Below are positions 18,744-29,423 of a DNA stretch of 32,670 nucleotides, piece after piece (position 1 is the first letter of the stretch; the number at the start of each line of letters is the position of its first letter). The notes beneath the pieces were generated by a model. It was not told the origin of the DNA and did not search any database. It was given only the letters and a program-made list of their open reading frames with translations. This stretch comes from Coemansia sp. RSA 922 (Eukaryota > Kickxellomycota > Kickxellomycetes > Kickxellales > Kickxellaceae): assembly GCA_027577415.1 (NCBI GenBank), contig JANBQS010000121.1:1-32670 (forward strand), read 5' to 3'. A program made the translations under genes and the position numbers.

Positions 18744-21700
18744 TTACTGGTAGTTATCGAGTGGTGGGCATGAGCAAATGAGGTTAAGGTCACCGTATGC
18801 GTCATCGACTCTAGCAACCGAGGGCCAGAACTTGCGCTCCTTCAGATAGGGCAATGGGTAAGCAGCGCGCTGACGCGAGTATCCGTGGGTCCATTCCTCA
18901 GCCGAGACCTTTGCAATAGTATGCGGAGCATTAACAAGGATATTATCCTCCCGCGACTGCTTTCCTTCCTCGATCTCACGAATCTCCTCACGAATAGCAA
19001 TCATCGCGTCGCAGAACTTATCCAACTCCTCCTTTGACTCTGACTCTGTCGGTTCGATCATAATAGTGTTTGGCACAGGCCAAGACATGGTCGGTGGGTG
19101 GAATCCATAGTCCTGCAGGCGTTTCGCAATGTCGATAGCTTGGATTCCAGAGGATTTCGAGAATACGCGGGTGTCCAAGATAAACTCGTGTGCGCACATG
19201 CCGTTCTCGTTAGTGAACAGCACCGAGTAGTGGTCGCGCAGGCGGTTAGCCATGTAGTTGGCATTGAGGATAGCGGTTTTCGATACTTGCGTCATGCCGC
19301 GGCCGCCCAAAAGCTTGATATACGACCAGGTTACAGGGAGGACTCCAGCCGAGCCATAGGGAGCGGCAGAAACGGGTCCAACGGTACTCTGCGGCGAGCC
19401 GTCGGCCTTGGTCAGTTCAGGGTGGCCAGGCAAGAAGGGGGCCAAATGCGCCTTGACACAAATAGGACCGACACCAGGACCGCCGCCGCCATGGGGAATA
19501 GCCAAAGTCTTGTGGTTATTCAAATGACAGACGTCAGCGCCCATATGACCAGGGCTAGTCAACCCGACCTGAGCATTCATGTTGGCTCCGTCCATGTAGA
19601 CCTGGCCGCCATACTGGTGAATAATCTCAATGGCACGTACGACGCCGTCCTCAAACACACCAAAGGTCGACGGATACGTGATCATGACAGCAGACAGACG
19701 CGCCGAATGCTTGGCCGCCTTTGCCTCAAGGTCAACGAGATCCAAGTTACCCTTGGCGTCGCATTTGACGATAACCACACTCAGTCCGGCCATAACAGCC
19801 GATGCGGGGTTGGTGCCATGCGCGGACTCTGGGACTAGGCAGATGTCGCGGCTACTCTCGCCCTGCGACGCCTGGTATGCGCGAATAGCACGCAGGCCGG
19901 CATACTCGCCCTGAGCGCCGCTGTTAGGCTGCACGGTGGTAGCGTCCATGCCGGTGATGGCAGCCAAGTCGCGCTCCAAATCGTCAATCATATGGGCGTA
20001 TCCCTGAGTCTGCTCGCGAGGAGCAAAAGGATGGATACTTCCGAACTCAGGCCAGGTAATAGGAATCAGCTCCGTCGTTGCGTTAAGCTTCATCGTGCAC
20101 GAGCCCAATGGAATCATGGCGTTGGCCAAAGACAGGTCCTTGTTCTGGAGCTGAGTAATGTACCGCAGCATCTCGGTCTCCGAGTGGTAGCGACTGAACA
20201 CCGGGTGACTCAATATCGCAGTCTGCCTGGCCAGTCCCTCGGGCACAGCCGTAGACTCGGACACCGAAGGAGCAGCCACACTGGCCAGGGAGTCGAGTGC
20301 TGCTACGTCGCCGCCAAACACCTCAACCAGAAGAGCCAGCTCCTCGCGCGTAATAGCCTCGTCCAGAGTAACGCCCACCGTGTGTGCATCAATACGACGC
20401 AGATTGATGCGACGCTCATTGGCACGCTGATGCACAGCTGCAGCGTCAGGTACGCGGATACGCAGAGTATCGAAATACGACTCGTTCTCCACCACAAGAC
20501 CAGCCCTCGCAACAGACGAAGCTAGAATCTGCGTGAACCGGTGAATACGGTTAGCGATATTCTTGATCCCTGCCGGTCCATGATACACAGCATACATAGC
20601 CGCCATATTGGCCAACAACGCCTGAGCAGTGCAGATGTTGGACGACGCCTTTTCGCGTCGGATATGCTGCTCGCGAGTCTGCAGCGCCAAACGGTACGCG
20701 CGGTTGCCAGCTGCATCCCGCGACACGCCGATAATGCGTCCTGGTACACGGCGCTGGTTGGCAGCCGTCGTCGCAAAGAACGCCGCATGCGGGCCACCGT
20801 AGCCCAGGGGCACACCAAAGCGCTGAGTATTGCCAATAGCGATATCTGCACCAAACTCACCCGGCGGCTGTAGAACTGCCAAAGACATCAAATCTGCCGC
20901 CACTACCAGCTGTCCGCCCAACCCGTGCACCGTGTCAGCCAAAGCGCGGAAATCATTCACGTTGCCATATGTATCGGGATACTACACAAGGAGATGAAAG
21001 GCATGGTGGGAAATTATTAGTACGCACATGGTAGATCTTCCACAATTTAAATGACCGCCTCTCTATGCAAGAATGGCAAATCAGAAAACCCAACAATGTC
21101 ACATGCCAAGATGGGCTAGATAAAGAGTGGAGGGGAATGATAACACCCACACACACACACAAAATAACCGATTGTTCTCTTAGACTTACCGATACAAGTG
21201 CGCCAGCCAAGCGGTCCCCCAACGAGCCAAAGTCGAATGTTTTATAATCGCCAACCACGATCTCCGCCCCGAACCCTTCCGCCCTGGTCTGCAGGACAGC
21301 CAGCGTCTGTGGGTGGCAATTCTGATCAGCGAAAAATGCATTCCTGCTCTTCTTACGCGCGCTATTCAGACACACAACCAACGCCTCACCCGCAGCCGAG
21401 CCCTCATCCAAAAGCGACGCATTAGCCGCCGGCAGCCCAGTAAGATCTGTCACCACCGTTTGGAAATTCAGCAGGCTCTCAAGCCGCCCCTGCGAGATCT
21501 CTGGCTGATACGGTGTATACTGAGTGTACCAACCAGGGTTCTCCAGGATATTACGGACTATCACCGGCGGCACCACAACGTCAGTGTACCCGGTACCGAT
21601 AAACGACCGGTATACTTGATTCTTCTGAGCAATGGCCTTGAGCTTCGCCAACAGCTCCTTCTCGGCGTACTCGCTGTCGCTGATCTCCAGTGGCGATGTC

Positions 21701-22035
21701 AGTCGGATGCTCGCGGGGACCGTTGCCGCTACCATCTCGTCCAAAGAGGAAAATCCAAGAGCTTGTAGCATAGCGTCGATGTCAGAGTCGCGCGGTCCGT
21801 TGTGACGCCTCAGGAACGTATCCAGGGGCGCGTACGCTTGCGCCGCAATATCGTTGCTCTCCACGCTAACTGTCTCAGCAGGGGCATGGACAGTGGCTGC
21901 GGCATTAGTCTGGCGTGGCTTTAGCGTGTGCAGCATGGCGCCGCGGATCACGCTTGATGACGAGGAGGAGCGTGGCAAAAACTGCCCCAACTTGGCCAGC
22001 ACCTGGGTCTTTGAAACTGTCGATCTTGAGAGCAT
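18744..22035 (-). CDS. GCV2: Glycine dehydrogenase (decarboxylating), glycine cleavage P protein
   Basis: PLP enzyme that decarboxylates glycine and loads the aminomethyl group on lipoyl-H protein in the mitochondrial glycine cleavage system, supplying one-carbon units. Exon 1 is 22035-21190 (282 codons), with an intron 21189-20982 (208 nt, GTAAGT...TGTAG, phase 0), and exon 2 20981-18744; 1027 residues, as in yeast (1034). The junction reads [16 protein letters not shown], matching the family's YPDT-G. An Arg/Ser-rich N-terminus (LSRSTVSK...LPRSSSSSS) looks like a mitochondrial targeting peptide. Family marks: [52 protein letters not shown] and [16 protein letters not shown], where K773 should bind PLP. 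The intron carries a short AC repeat. The promoter lies in 22036-22473. Confidence 0.96.
21149..21161. repeat. Short (AC)n repeat in the GCV2 intron
   Basis: Six and a half AC units near the 5' end of the 208-nt intron. This makes the intron the longest one identified in the window. Confidence 0.7.
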
Positions 22036-22473
22036 ACTATAGAAAATGAGTGATAAAGTGAAACAAAATTAAAGAAAATATATTTTGAGGGAGAAAAAAG
22101 ACGAAGGGATATCGAGAGAACATACTGTACCCGGATGTCTGGCCCTCTCCCCTTTTTAAACCAGAAGCCTTAGCATGAAAATAGGCCCATGGGAAAAAAT
22201 GCATACACGCCGATTATTTTTTTTTTCCTAGCACGGTGGTAACAAAGCGCGCATCACACCAAAAAAAAAATTTAGCTTTACCCGGTGGAAGCCATTTTTC
22301 GGAAAGCTCTCCCCCCTTTCTATGCGCGCATCATGGCATATGCCACTGTGATAAATTCACCGTCAGACAACCGGCCAGCCAATGACAATTGCGCGCAAAT
22401 TATTTTCACGCCTCCGCCCCGTCGACTGGTATTAATCACATTCCCTTTTCAGGAACTAAAAAAAAAGTATTTC
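22036..22473 (-). promoter_or_regulatory. GCV2 promoter region
   Basis: A 438-bp spacer between the GCV2 start and the SCFD2-like stop, both leftward. Reading leftward, TTTAAAAAGGGG at about 22150-22161 is TATA-like, 115-125 bp from the ATG. A CCAAT lies at 22379-22383 on the plus strand. Long A/T homopolymer runs sit at 22216-22227 and 22261-22271. No gene is seen. Confidence 0.45.
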
Positions 22474-24729
22474 TTACACCAGCCCAGCGAGCTGCCCAAC
22501 TCCAGTCACCGTGCATACTCCAGTGCTACCGATCAACACTCTTCTGGCGCCACCATGACGTCGCGCTGCCGCTGCGACAAGCCCGGCCTCTTCAAACGTC
22601 ATGCCGCCAACGACAAAGAACACAACCGCCGCACTCCTCACAGCTGCCTCACCCGCCCCGCGCGGCTGGTCAGTGCGGGATGACTCGCCGACGTCACCTG
22701 GCTTTTTCGACAAAAACCGCCGCCTATCATCAAGAACAAACACGTATTTAATACCACCGGGTATGGAAAGTAACCACATCGCCCCAATAAAGCAAATCAG
22801 CACTACTTACCCTAGACCCTTGAGCAAGTTGGCTGCCGCCACTGCTGTCCCTTGCTCGGCGTACTCCAGATCAGCACATTTGACGCCACGGAGTACGTCT
22901 TCTGCTACTCGCGCAACCAGCGGCGAATACACACCATCCATTCCCCGCGAGAGCCCCACCAGCTCTCGCCACTGCGTCATTCGGCTCCGCTGCCCCTCGC
23001 TCACTGCCACTCGCTCAGCGTACTCCATGACCCGCCCCGCCCAGCGCTCTCCAGTCTGCTGCACTGCACTGGCATCCAAATTGCCCGCACGTTCATGCGC
23101 GCCTGCCCGATAAACAGCGACAAAATCCTCGGCTAGTCGCCGCTCTGCCTGTGCACGCTGCCCAGCCGGTAGTCCGACTCTAGCTGGCGCCAAAAGCGAA
23201 GCCGCCATCAGGATCATCCCCGGCGCCGGCGTGTGCTGCCAGAGCCACCGAGGCACGGCAGATTCGAGCAGCTCGTCCTCTGTCTTTCTACCCACGCACG
23301 ACTCGATCATGCCCGAGGACAGCGGTGGAATACTAGCCAGCACCTGATCCCACGCAGCACCCATCTCCTCTTCTTCTTGCTCGAGCCCCTCTGCCAACTC
23401 GCTGCCGCTGCGTCGACTAGAGCCCTCCATCTCCTGCAGCGAGTCCTTGATACCACCTATCACTAGCTTGAGCGTCTTCTCGGCACCCTCAATCTCGCTC
23501 CAACGCTCCCGCTCGCCAACTGACATAGAGTCCACAACAGTACGTGCGATGTCCAACACGCCCTCCACTTGGTCCGCCTCCAAGTCCTGGTAAATATCGA
23601 GTAAGCTCTGGAGCTGCTCAGCGGTCACTTTCCCTGTAGTCGACGGCATGGTGCCTCTCGCCCTGCCGCTGACGTCTGCCTCTGCCAAGTGTCCGACCAA
23701 CACTCGACGAATAACCTGCAACGCCACCGGCTTGTCTTGCTCAAAACACGTCTCCAGCAGGCTCGTTCCAGAGCCCTCATCCTCTCGAAGCACCGATAGC
23801 AGTGACTGCCTGGTTAGCGTGCTGGTAAGGGTGTTTGTGGTTTCTGGCAGCGCGCGAAAAAGCTGGTCAAGCAAATGTCCTCCATGGTGCATCGGTGCAA
23901 CTAGATCCAGCGTCCGGTCCACTATCACCACCGTTGCTCGCTCGCCGCCATATTTGTTCCTCTGTGCCAGGCCAGCACATCTCCGACTAATCCTTTTCGA
24001 CATATCGCCGAGGGAATAAAAACTACCCTCCAACCCCAGGCCATGCAACAGGGACGCTATGCCAAGTGAGACTCGGTCCAGCGACTTTGTGTCGCGTGCG
24101 GAACCATGACCTGCCGACTGCAGGCGGTTCATGCCAGCATCACTACCAACAGTAGGAATGACGTCGTGAAGATCTGAGAGCACAAAGCAGTCGCCATACA
24201 GAGACGAAACTGATAGCAGAGGCAACACGTGTACTTGCACTGCACTGGGCTCCAAAAACTCTGACTCGGCGTGCTGGCCTCGCCGCAAAAGATCCAACAG
24301 CGCATTACTGACTCCAGAGCTAGTCAGGGCCATTGAATGGCCAGGGAACGCCGCTTCTACGTCATGCCAGAGATGCTCACTCGTAGCCACGCAAAGTGTG
24401 CACTTGGTGAAGGCTCCAAGCTGCAATATCTGCGAGATACTCGGCCATGCCGTCACGGGCCAAGACGCACTCCCAAGAAGGAACAAGGCATGCGTGCCAT
24501 CGGGAAGGCAGGACGCGTGCGAGTCCAGTTGTTTGATACTGCGTGCGCGAGCTTTTCCTTCTGTCGAACTAAGCAGACCCAGTATGCCTCTGGGAGCACT
24601 GGCGTTTATGCTCTGCAGCACAACGTCGTCGGCGTATATCGTTGTACTCAGTCCTAGTGAATATTGGTCGACAGCCTCATTAAGCGTGCCAGCCACTTTC
24701 TCTGCCAACGAATTTGCCATAGAGTGCAT
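22474..24729 (-). CDS. SCFD2-like Sec1/Munc18 (SM) family protein (two exons)
   Basis: SM proteins bind SNAREs and guide membrane fusion. This product most resembles Sec1 family domain-containing protein 2, a divergent SM branch of poorly known role. Exon 1 24729-22811 ends just before GTAAGT; the intron 22810-22724 (87 nt) ends GATGATAG; exon 2 22723-22474. Total is 722 residues (human SCFD2 about 684). Core mark near 285-310: GGERATVVIVDRTLDLVAP followed by HHGGHLLDQLF. Exon 2 supplies the usual SM C-terminus (VVFFVVGGMTFEEAGLV and RRVLIGSTGV), which confirms the splice. Residues 440-480 are acidic and Ser-rich. A second Met at codon 4 could be the true start. Only 95 bp separate it from the GPI-protein gene upstream, so its promoter must be short or within that gap. 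Confidence 0.85.
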
Positions 24730-24824
24730 TATTAAAAAGTCAAATTAGAGCAACAAAGTAAAAGAAAAGAAAGTCAAAGTCCGATTGTGCTCTCGTCATC
24801 ATAGGGGACGACGCTTAATCCTAT

Positions 24825-25394
24825 CTAGATCATCGCTAGTATGCCCAAAGCGATCACAGCCGACGCAGTCCAGGCCATACCACGCGTCTGTTGTGGAGTA
24901 GCGGCGTTATCATTAACAACAACGACATTGCCGCCGGCCTGTCCACTAGCACCGCCACGACCAGCCGCACCCCACTCATCGTTATTCCTAGGCGGTGCCA
25001 CTGGCGGCGGCGGCGGTGGTGGCGGCGGAGCTTGCGGCATAGCTGCCTGAGAAGGTGGAGGCTGATCATCTACGACGATTCTAGCAGGCCGAGTCATACG
25101 ATCCATCATCTCGCTATTAAACTCCCTGCCACCAAGCGCCGCACAATAGATCTGGACCTGCATCTCCTGCAGAGTACGATTCTCGGCGTCGGGACAGTTA
25201 TCGTAACATGTGAGTATCTTTTTCTGGCTATGACATTTGCACTCCCAGTTATCGTAATCGCACATCTTGAATTGCTTGTTTTGCATCGAGAGACACGCAT
25301 CCAGGATGTTTTGTGCTCGACAAGTGTTTGCACGCACTTGCTCTCCAAGTCCCAATAGCAAGGCCGCTATAACGATTAGGTTTGCTCCGTGCAT
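24825..25394 (-). CDS. GPI-anchored eight-cysteine cell-surface protein
   Basis: Predicted secreted wall or plasma-membrane protein of 189 residues. A signal peptide spans 1-22 (LIVIAALLLGLGEQVRA). The mature N-terminal domain has eight Cys at 25, 34, 45, 52, 54, 63, 67 and 84, with the run CDYDNWECKCHSQKKILTCY and then NCPDAENRT. A Pro run follows (about 119-135), then a Gly/Asn-rich linker and a C-terminal hydrophobic tail (MAWTASAVIALGILAMI) with small residues before it, as GPI signals have. The Cys pattern (CxC-x8-C-x3-C-x16-C) approaches the CFEM domain, but the first pair is spaced by 8 and not 3. It also resembles fungal Ser/Thr-rich GPI proteins with a C..C..CxC..CxxxC pattern. Role unknown; GUP1 in this window acts on GPI lipids in general. 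Confidence 0.8.
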   Translation of the reverse strand: MHGANLIVIAALLLGLGEQVRANTCRAQNILDACLSMQNKQFKMCDYDNWECKCHSQKKILTCYDNCPDAENRTLQEMQVQIYCAALGGREFNSEMMDRMTRPARIVVDDQPPPSQAAMPQAPPPPPPPPPVAPPRNNDEWGAAGRGGASGQAGGNVVVVNDNAATPQQTRGMAWTASAVIALGILAMI

Positions 25395-25764
25395 ATTACT
25401 TGATAATTCTTTTTTTGTTAAATGAGATTGTGTAAGCGAGACTCAAAGGACGGCGCTAGGATGTAACTAGTCAAAGTGATCGAAGTGCTTAATTAATATG
25501 GCGGTAGCCGGGCCTTATGACAAAGTCGTCATGTCATTTAGTGCTATTGCTCTGCACATGCGCTAAGAATATATGCACCAACTCATATATGAGCAAGTGC
25601 GGGGGGGGGGGCAAATGCTCTCGCACAATAGGAAATGTTTCAGATGACAGAGCAACACATGGCCAGTCACCGCGTGGAGAAGCTGGTATGAATTAAATGA
25701 GGCACACGAGCGCAGTCAACAACACTTGTATTAATTATCATATTGGCTAACCAAAGTTGCAGCG
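25395..25764. other. Intergenic region with palindrome and G-run
   Basis: No gene is seen in these 370 bp, which form the 5' flank of the GPI-protein gene and the 3' flank of the RING gene. A 26-bp imperfect palindrome (25575-25600) directly abuts 11 consecutive G (25601-25611). Confidence 0.5.
25575..25611. repeat. Imperfect palindrome followed by G11
   Basis: GCAC-CAA-CTCATATATGAG-CAA-GTGC: a perfect 12-bp palindromic core (25582-25593) with matching outer GCAC/GTGC arms and a 3-base mismatch on each side, followed at once by an 11-G run. It could be a dimeric protein-binding site or a hairpin; the G-run may also be a sequencing-sensitive spot. Confidence 0.55.
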
Positions 25765-26304
25765 CTACTCTGCTGGTTCGGCATCATGCTCGCTGAGCCT
25801 CTTCTTCAGTTCGTTAATGGCGTGGGTCGCCAGCTCAAGTGAGCTTTGGATATCAGACTTGAGACTCTCGGAAAGCGTGCTCTGTTCCTTCTCTTGGAAA
25901 TCCAAGAGTGCTATGTTCTTATGAATCTCTGTCAGCCTGGTATGTATCTCTCTCAAGGGCTCGACGTTCACGCGGGATGTAATCTTCAGCGCCGCCACCT
26001 TGGTCTCGAGTTCCTTACAGTACCCATCTTGCTGCTCGATCGCCAAAAGCGAATCGTCAATAAGGTCGTCGTGTGCAACGTGGTTCATGTCGCACTTAAT
26101 AAACAGCGCCAGAATGGAGCCGACAGGGTAAGCACCGCACAAAGGGCATTTTGTATTTTCATCGTTATCAAGCCACGAGGTGATGCAATCCAAGTGAAAC
26201 GTGTGTCCGCAGATCAATGCTGCAACTCGGCGGATGTTGCTTGCACCAGGTACATCTGTAACCAAGGATCCAAAGAGAAAGTCACGGCAAAGTACGCAAA
26301 CCAT
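25765..26304 (-). CDS. RING-H2 protein with C-terminal coiled coil, probable E3 ligase
   Basis: The 179 residues start at the only suitable ATG (26304); the frame is open further up but only from TTG. The RING begins at residue 3: C3-x2-C6-x25-C32-x-H34-x2-H37-x2-C40-x12-C53-x2-C56, a C3H2C3 ligand set, with LICGHTFHLDCITSWL and KCPLCG as core text. Residues 90-170 form a predicted coiled coil (LETKVAALKI, LREIHTRLTEIHKN, IQSSLELATHAINELKKRL). An N-terminal RING followed by a coiled coil recalls TRAIP-type E3 ligases, but this protein is much shorter and I would not assign it to that orthologue. Expected role: ubiquitin transfer, substrate unknown. No membrane span. Confidence 0.75.
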   Translation of the reverse strand: MVCVLCRDFLFGSLVTDVPGASNIRRVAALICGHTFHLDCITSWLDNDENTKCPLCGAYPVGSILALFIKCDMNHVAHDDLIDDSLLAIEQQDGYCKELETKVAALKITSRVNVEPLREIHTRLTEIHKNIALLDFQEKEQSTLSESLKSDIQSSLELATHAINELKKRLSEHDAEPAE

Positions 26305-26454
26305 GGTCAGCAGTAAAGTTTTTAAGAATAATGTAAAAATCAACAAAAGACGAAAGAGAAAAGAAAAGAGACGTCTCAGCACGGCCAACAAGATACTCGT
26401 CAGTCATTTACGCCGATGCGAGCTAGCTTAAGCTCGGGTCAGACACCAGAGCTA

Positions 26455-27087
26455 CTACTCCCGTTGGTGCCCACCAAATAATAGACGCCGCAAACGAGGC
26501 GCATAACGCTCAAACTCGCTATTGTTGATAGTCGCTTTCATGACCGACATAAATATTTGAGCGTTGTAGGCGGGTGGAGTCAAGTAATCGAAATTGGGAC
26601 ACGCCAGCGACAACAGAAGCGCGCATGTCGCGATTTCCTTGAAATTTACCACCGCGTCTATTCTTTCGACATTCCAGCACCGGAATCGCTTGCCCATAGG
26701 CGTGTACTTTGAAATCACATATGCGGGAAGGTCATACTCAGTGACGCTGTCAGGCAGGGAGCCGAGGACTGGAGGCTGGCTGTGTAGATGCGAAAGCAGC
26801 GGAAGCGACTTGATTAATGGCATGGCATCCCAGAGCGGCAAGAGGATATCTAACAAGCCCAGGACCTGAATGTTGGTATAGTTCCCGAATACTGAAAGCA
26901 CGACGGAAGCTTCTGACATTATTCTAAGTCCAGTGAAAGTACGTACAGCAGCATTGGGTGCAGTATCAAGCAGAAGTCGCATGGAGGCTGTATGTGTATC
27001 AAAAGAACTCGGACAAAGGTCAACAACTGTTATATATCTATTGGCTAAATAGAAACCTGATATCCCCAAATTCCCTAAGTACTTCAA
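26455..27087 (-). pseudogene. 5'-truncated copy of the F-box-like family
   Basis: The 210-codon open stretch matches the C-terminal part of the neighbouring F-box-like gene (27190-28911) from about residue 400 on. Shared text includes SLPLLSHLHS / SLPLLSDLHT, YTPMGKRFRCW / YSPMGKRFRCW and SLACPNFDY / ALACPAFDY, and both end in PRLRRLLF / QRLRRFL. The F-box-like N-terminus and about 390 residues are missing. An in-frame TGA lies just upstream and only 102 bp separate it from the next gene. The first in-frame ATG is at 26982. A short protein of 176 residues could still be made, but a decayed or partial tandem duplicate is the simpler reading. Confidence 0.65.
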
Positions 27088-27189
27088 TGCTCAGGGTTGG
27101 CTAGTTTGGCATTAAGTTGTTCATGTCGAATATGACGGATGCAAAGAACTAATCCTCTACATGTGCAGCCGCGAATGTTGACTAATCGA

Positions 27190-28911
27190 CTACAGAAAAC
27201 GCCGCAACCGCTGCGCATGATCCTTAAACATGTCTGACGCAATAACCTTCAACATATATCTTTCAAAGGACGACTGATTACTAGTATGCTGTAAGGCGTA
27301 GTCAAAGGCAGGACATGCCAGCGCCAGCAGCAGCACCGTGTGTGCAATTTGAAGCTCACTTCCACGTACATTGCCATGGAAGTGCCAGCATCGAAACCGC
27401 TTGCCCATTGGAGAATATTTAGAGCAAATATAAGCTGGAAGATTGGGCTTTTTTACGCCAGCGGGCATCGATCCAAGTCGAGCAGACGACGTATGAAGAT
27501 CTGACAGAAGAGGAAGCGACTCGATCAACGACAGAACATCCCAGAGCTCAGGCTTTGCTTCAGTTAGCAACAAAACCTGAATGCAAGTATGCTGCCCTAG
27601 CAACGAGTACGCGGGCAGTAGGTTGTTGATAGATAAAGGTTCACAGATCTCTCGCACTGGCGCTGTAGGACCAATTCCAAGGGAAAACTGCATGGCTTCG
27701 GCAGCGGTGGCAAAGAGTCCCGGTATGAGCTTGAACTGGTAACTGGTTCTCACGCAACGAAGCCTCGGGTGGCTGGTGGGCGTAAACACGTTATATCTGC
27801 GAATCATAGCGACCGTCGAACTGTTCAACTTTAAATCCAAGGACTCGAGCGTAGCAGAGTTACCCCTGAAAAATAAAAATGTATCAAGTTTATAGCAACC
27901 GCGCAGGAAAAGGTTTCGAAGTCGAGGAAACATCGCAGGGCCACTATGGACTGGTTGTTGCAACATATCGCCTTCAAACTCTATATCCAGCTTCAGCTTA
28001 AGCAGGCACGGGAATACGACGCTGCTGCAGTCGAAATCCTTGGTAAAGCTACGAATGTTAGTAAATTCGCCGTCAGGTACAATAACCAGCGACTGCAACG
28101 TCGGTGCATTTAGGCGTATCAATTTTGTAAAATGGCTACCAAGACCGCTGCCCGTGTAGCTGATATGCGTCAAGTGACTGGTCTTTTCGAACTGGATATA
28201 CATGGTCACTTCACTTCCGTCGTAGCTATCAAGATCGACGCGGTCAACAAGCTGGTAGAGTTGCGATATCAAGTCGCCAAAGTAGTTACTAGCAACCACA
28301 CCAGATCCATGGACACTTGCGCCAGGCTGGATTCTAATTTCGCTGACCATGGGCACCTTTTGTTTAAACCACTGCACAAACGCGCTGACGTTATTTACGG
28401 CTACATTTTGTTCAACTGTGCCGTACTCATCCTGGTCATAATATCCGTCCGAGCCATCATGCCCATCCCAGGCAAACGAGAGAGTAAGCTTTCTAACTAA
28501 AGGGAACGCGCAGTCGTCGTAGGGCTCATACGACAACATCCTCAGTGCTTTGCCAGTGTAAATGGCCCGCTCGTCCAACTCGACTTCCAGATCTTTGGCC
28601 AAGTGATAAGCCGGGTAACCGAGACATGAAGTTGGGGGACGACTAGCATCTCGCCGCCCCGTTCGTTTGTAGAGAGCCGCGCGCTGGCGAAATAGTGCGC
28701 TGCTGAGCTCTAACTTTGCGTTTCTGCAGAAGCGTGGGTACGCAATAGCGCGAAAGTTGTGGCAGACCTTCACCAATGGCCTTAAGTACTCAAGCCAGCT
28801 ATGGTCCTCCTCACGATCTGTAGCGCCGAGGCGGATGCTGCTCACGACATTGTACACTATCCTCTCAACGATGTGTAGCGGAAGGGTCTGAAGGGGCGAC
28901 AGCGTGGACAT
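27190..28911 (-). CDS. F-box-like protein of a tandem lineage-specific family (573 aa)
   Basis: Residues 6-62 resemble an F-box: LQTLPLHIVERIVYNVVSSI, then LRPLVKVCHNFRAIAYPRF. F-box proteins usually hand substrates to SCF ubiquitin ligases through Skp1. The rest has weak leucine-rich-repeat texture (repeated short strands followed by LRNLFLRGC, LESLDLKLN, LRCVRTSY), as in the C-terminal domains of F-box/LRR proteins. The C-terminal third carries the family block with MGKRFRCW and LALACPAFDY. I assign the family by this layout and by its two neighbours, not by an orthologue. It is intronless, with an intact ATG and TAG. A CTATAAAG on the minus strand (29061-29068), 150 bp upstream, may be its TATA box. 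Confidence 0.65.
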   Translation of the reverse strand: MSTLSPLQTLPLHIVERIVYNVVSSIRLGATDREEDHSWLEYLRPLVKVCHNFRAIAYPRFCRNAKLELSSALFRQRAALYKRTGRRDASRPPTSCLGYPAYHLAKDLEVELDERAIYTGKALRMLSYEPYDDCAFPLVRKLTLSFAWDGHDGSDGYYDQDEYGTVEQNVAVNNVSAFVQWFKQKVPMVSEIRIQPGASVHGSGVVASNYFGDLISQLYQLVDRVDLDSYDGSEVTMYIQFEKTSHLTHISYTGSGLGSHFTKLIRLNAPTLQSLVIVPDGEFTNIRSFTKDFDCSSVVFPCLLKLKLDIEFEGDMLQQPVHSGPAMFPRLRNLFLRGCYKLDTFLFFRGNSATLESLDLKLNSSTVAMIRRYNVFTPTSHPRLRCVRTSYQFKLIPGLFATAAEAMQFSLGIGPTAPVREICEPLSINNLLPAYSLLGQHTCIQVLLLTEAKPELWDVLSLIESLPLLSDLHTSSARLGSMPAGVKKPNLPAYICSKYSPMGKRFRCWHFHGNVRGSELQIAHTVLLLALACPAFDYALQHTSNQSSFERYMLKVIASDMFKDHAQRLRRFL

Positions 28912-29423
28912 TGCTTTTGAATTGAAAACAGTCGAAAAAAAACGAGAAAAAAAAATACTTGAAGAAACGAAAAGAGACCATTAATTGTATCTGTTGTTTG
29001 GACTGAATTGAGAAACCGCAGTTTGTATTATAATCAAGGGTCAGTCCGATCAAGAGAAAGCTTTATAGTTTTGTGACAAAGGCTGTCTTGTGAGCTCAGA
29101 CAAATGGGCACGGGGTATGATGGATGACGCGAATGTAAGATATGCGACCGACCACATTTATGCTGTACAAAGAAAACGCTCTCCACCCCCATGATGTCTC
29201 AGAAGGGCAATGGCGATTTCAAAGAACATGATGCTCTTTGCAAGAAAACTTGGTCAGGAGGGAGAGAAAGAATGGACGATTGCTTGCATCGAAGCATGTA
29301 TTCGCTAGTAGAAGGAGGCGATGCACTAGGTATAAATTGAGAGCAGCGGCCACACACCCTGCCAACTGCTTTTTATCCCCATTCTCTCACTATCAATTGC
29401 CTCATTCACTTTTTGTATCATTC
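28912..29423. promoter_or_regulatory. Divergent promoter with TATA boxes on both strands
   Basis: A 512-bp spacer without a gene. TATAAATT at 29331-29338 faces right, 93 bp before the ATG at 29424. CTATAAAG (29061-29068, minus strand) faces left toward the F-box-like gene. The rightward leader is T/C-rich. Confidence 0.5.

Noticed and set aside
19098..19838. Long open frame antisense to GCV2 (246 codons)
   Set aside because: It mirrors the conserved PLP-binding half of GCV2; no independent signal supports it.
26305..26391. Hydrophobic N-terminal extension of the RING protein that would add a membrane span
   Set aside because: It would start at TTG. The first ATG is at 26304, directly before the RING, so the apparent membrane anchor is probably leader sequence.
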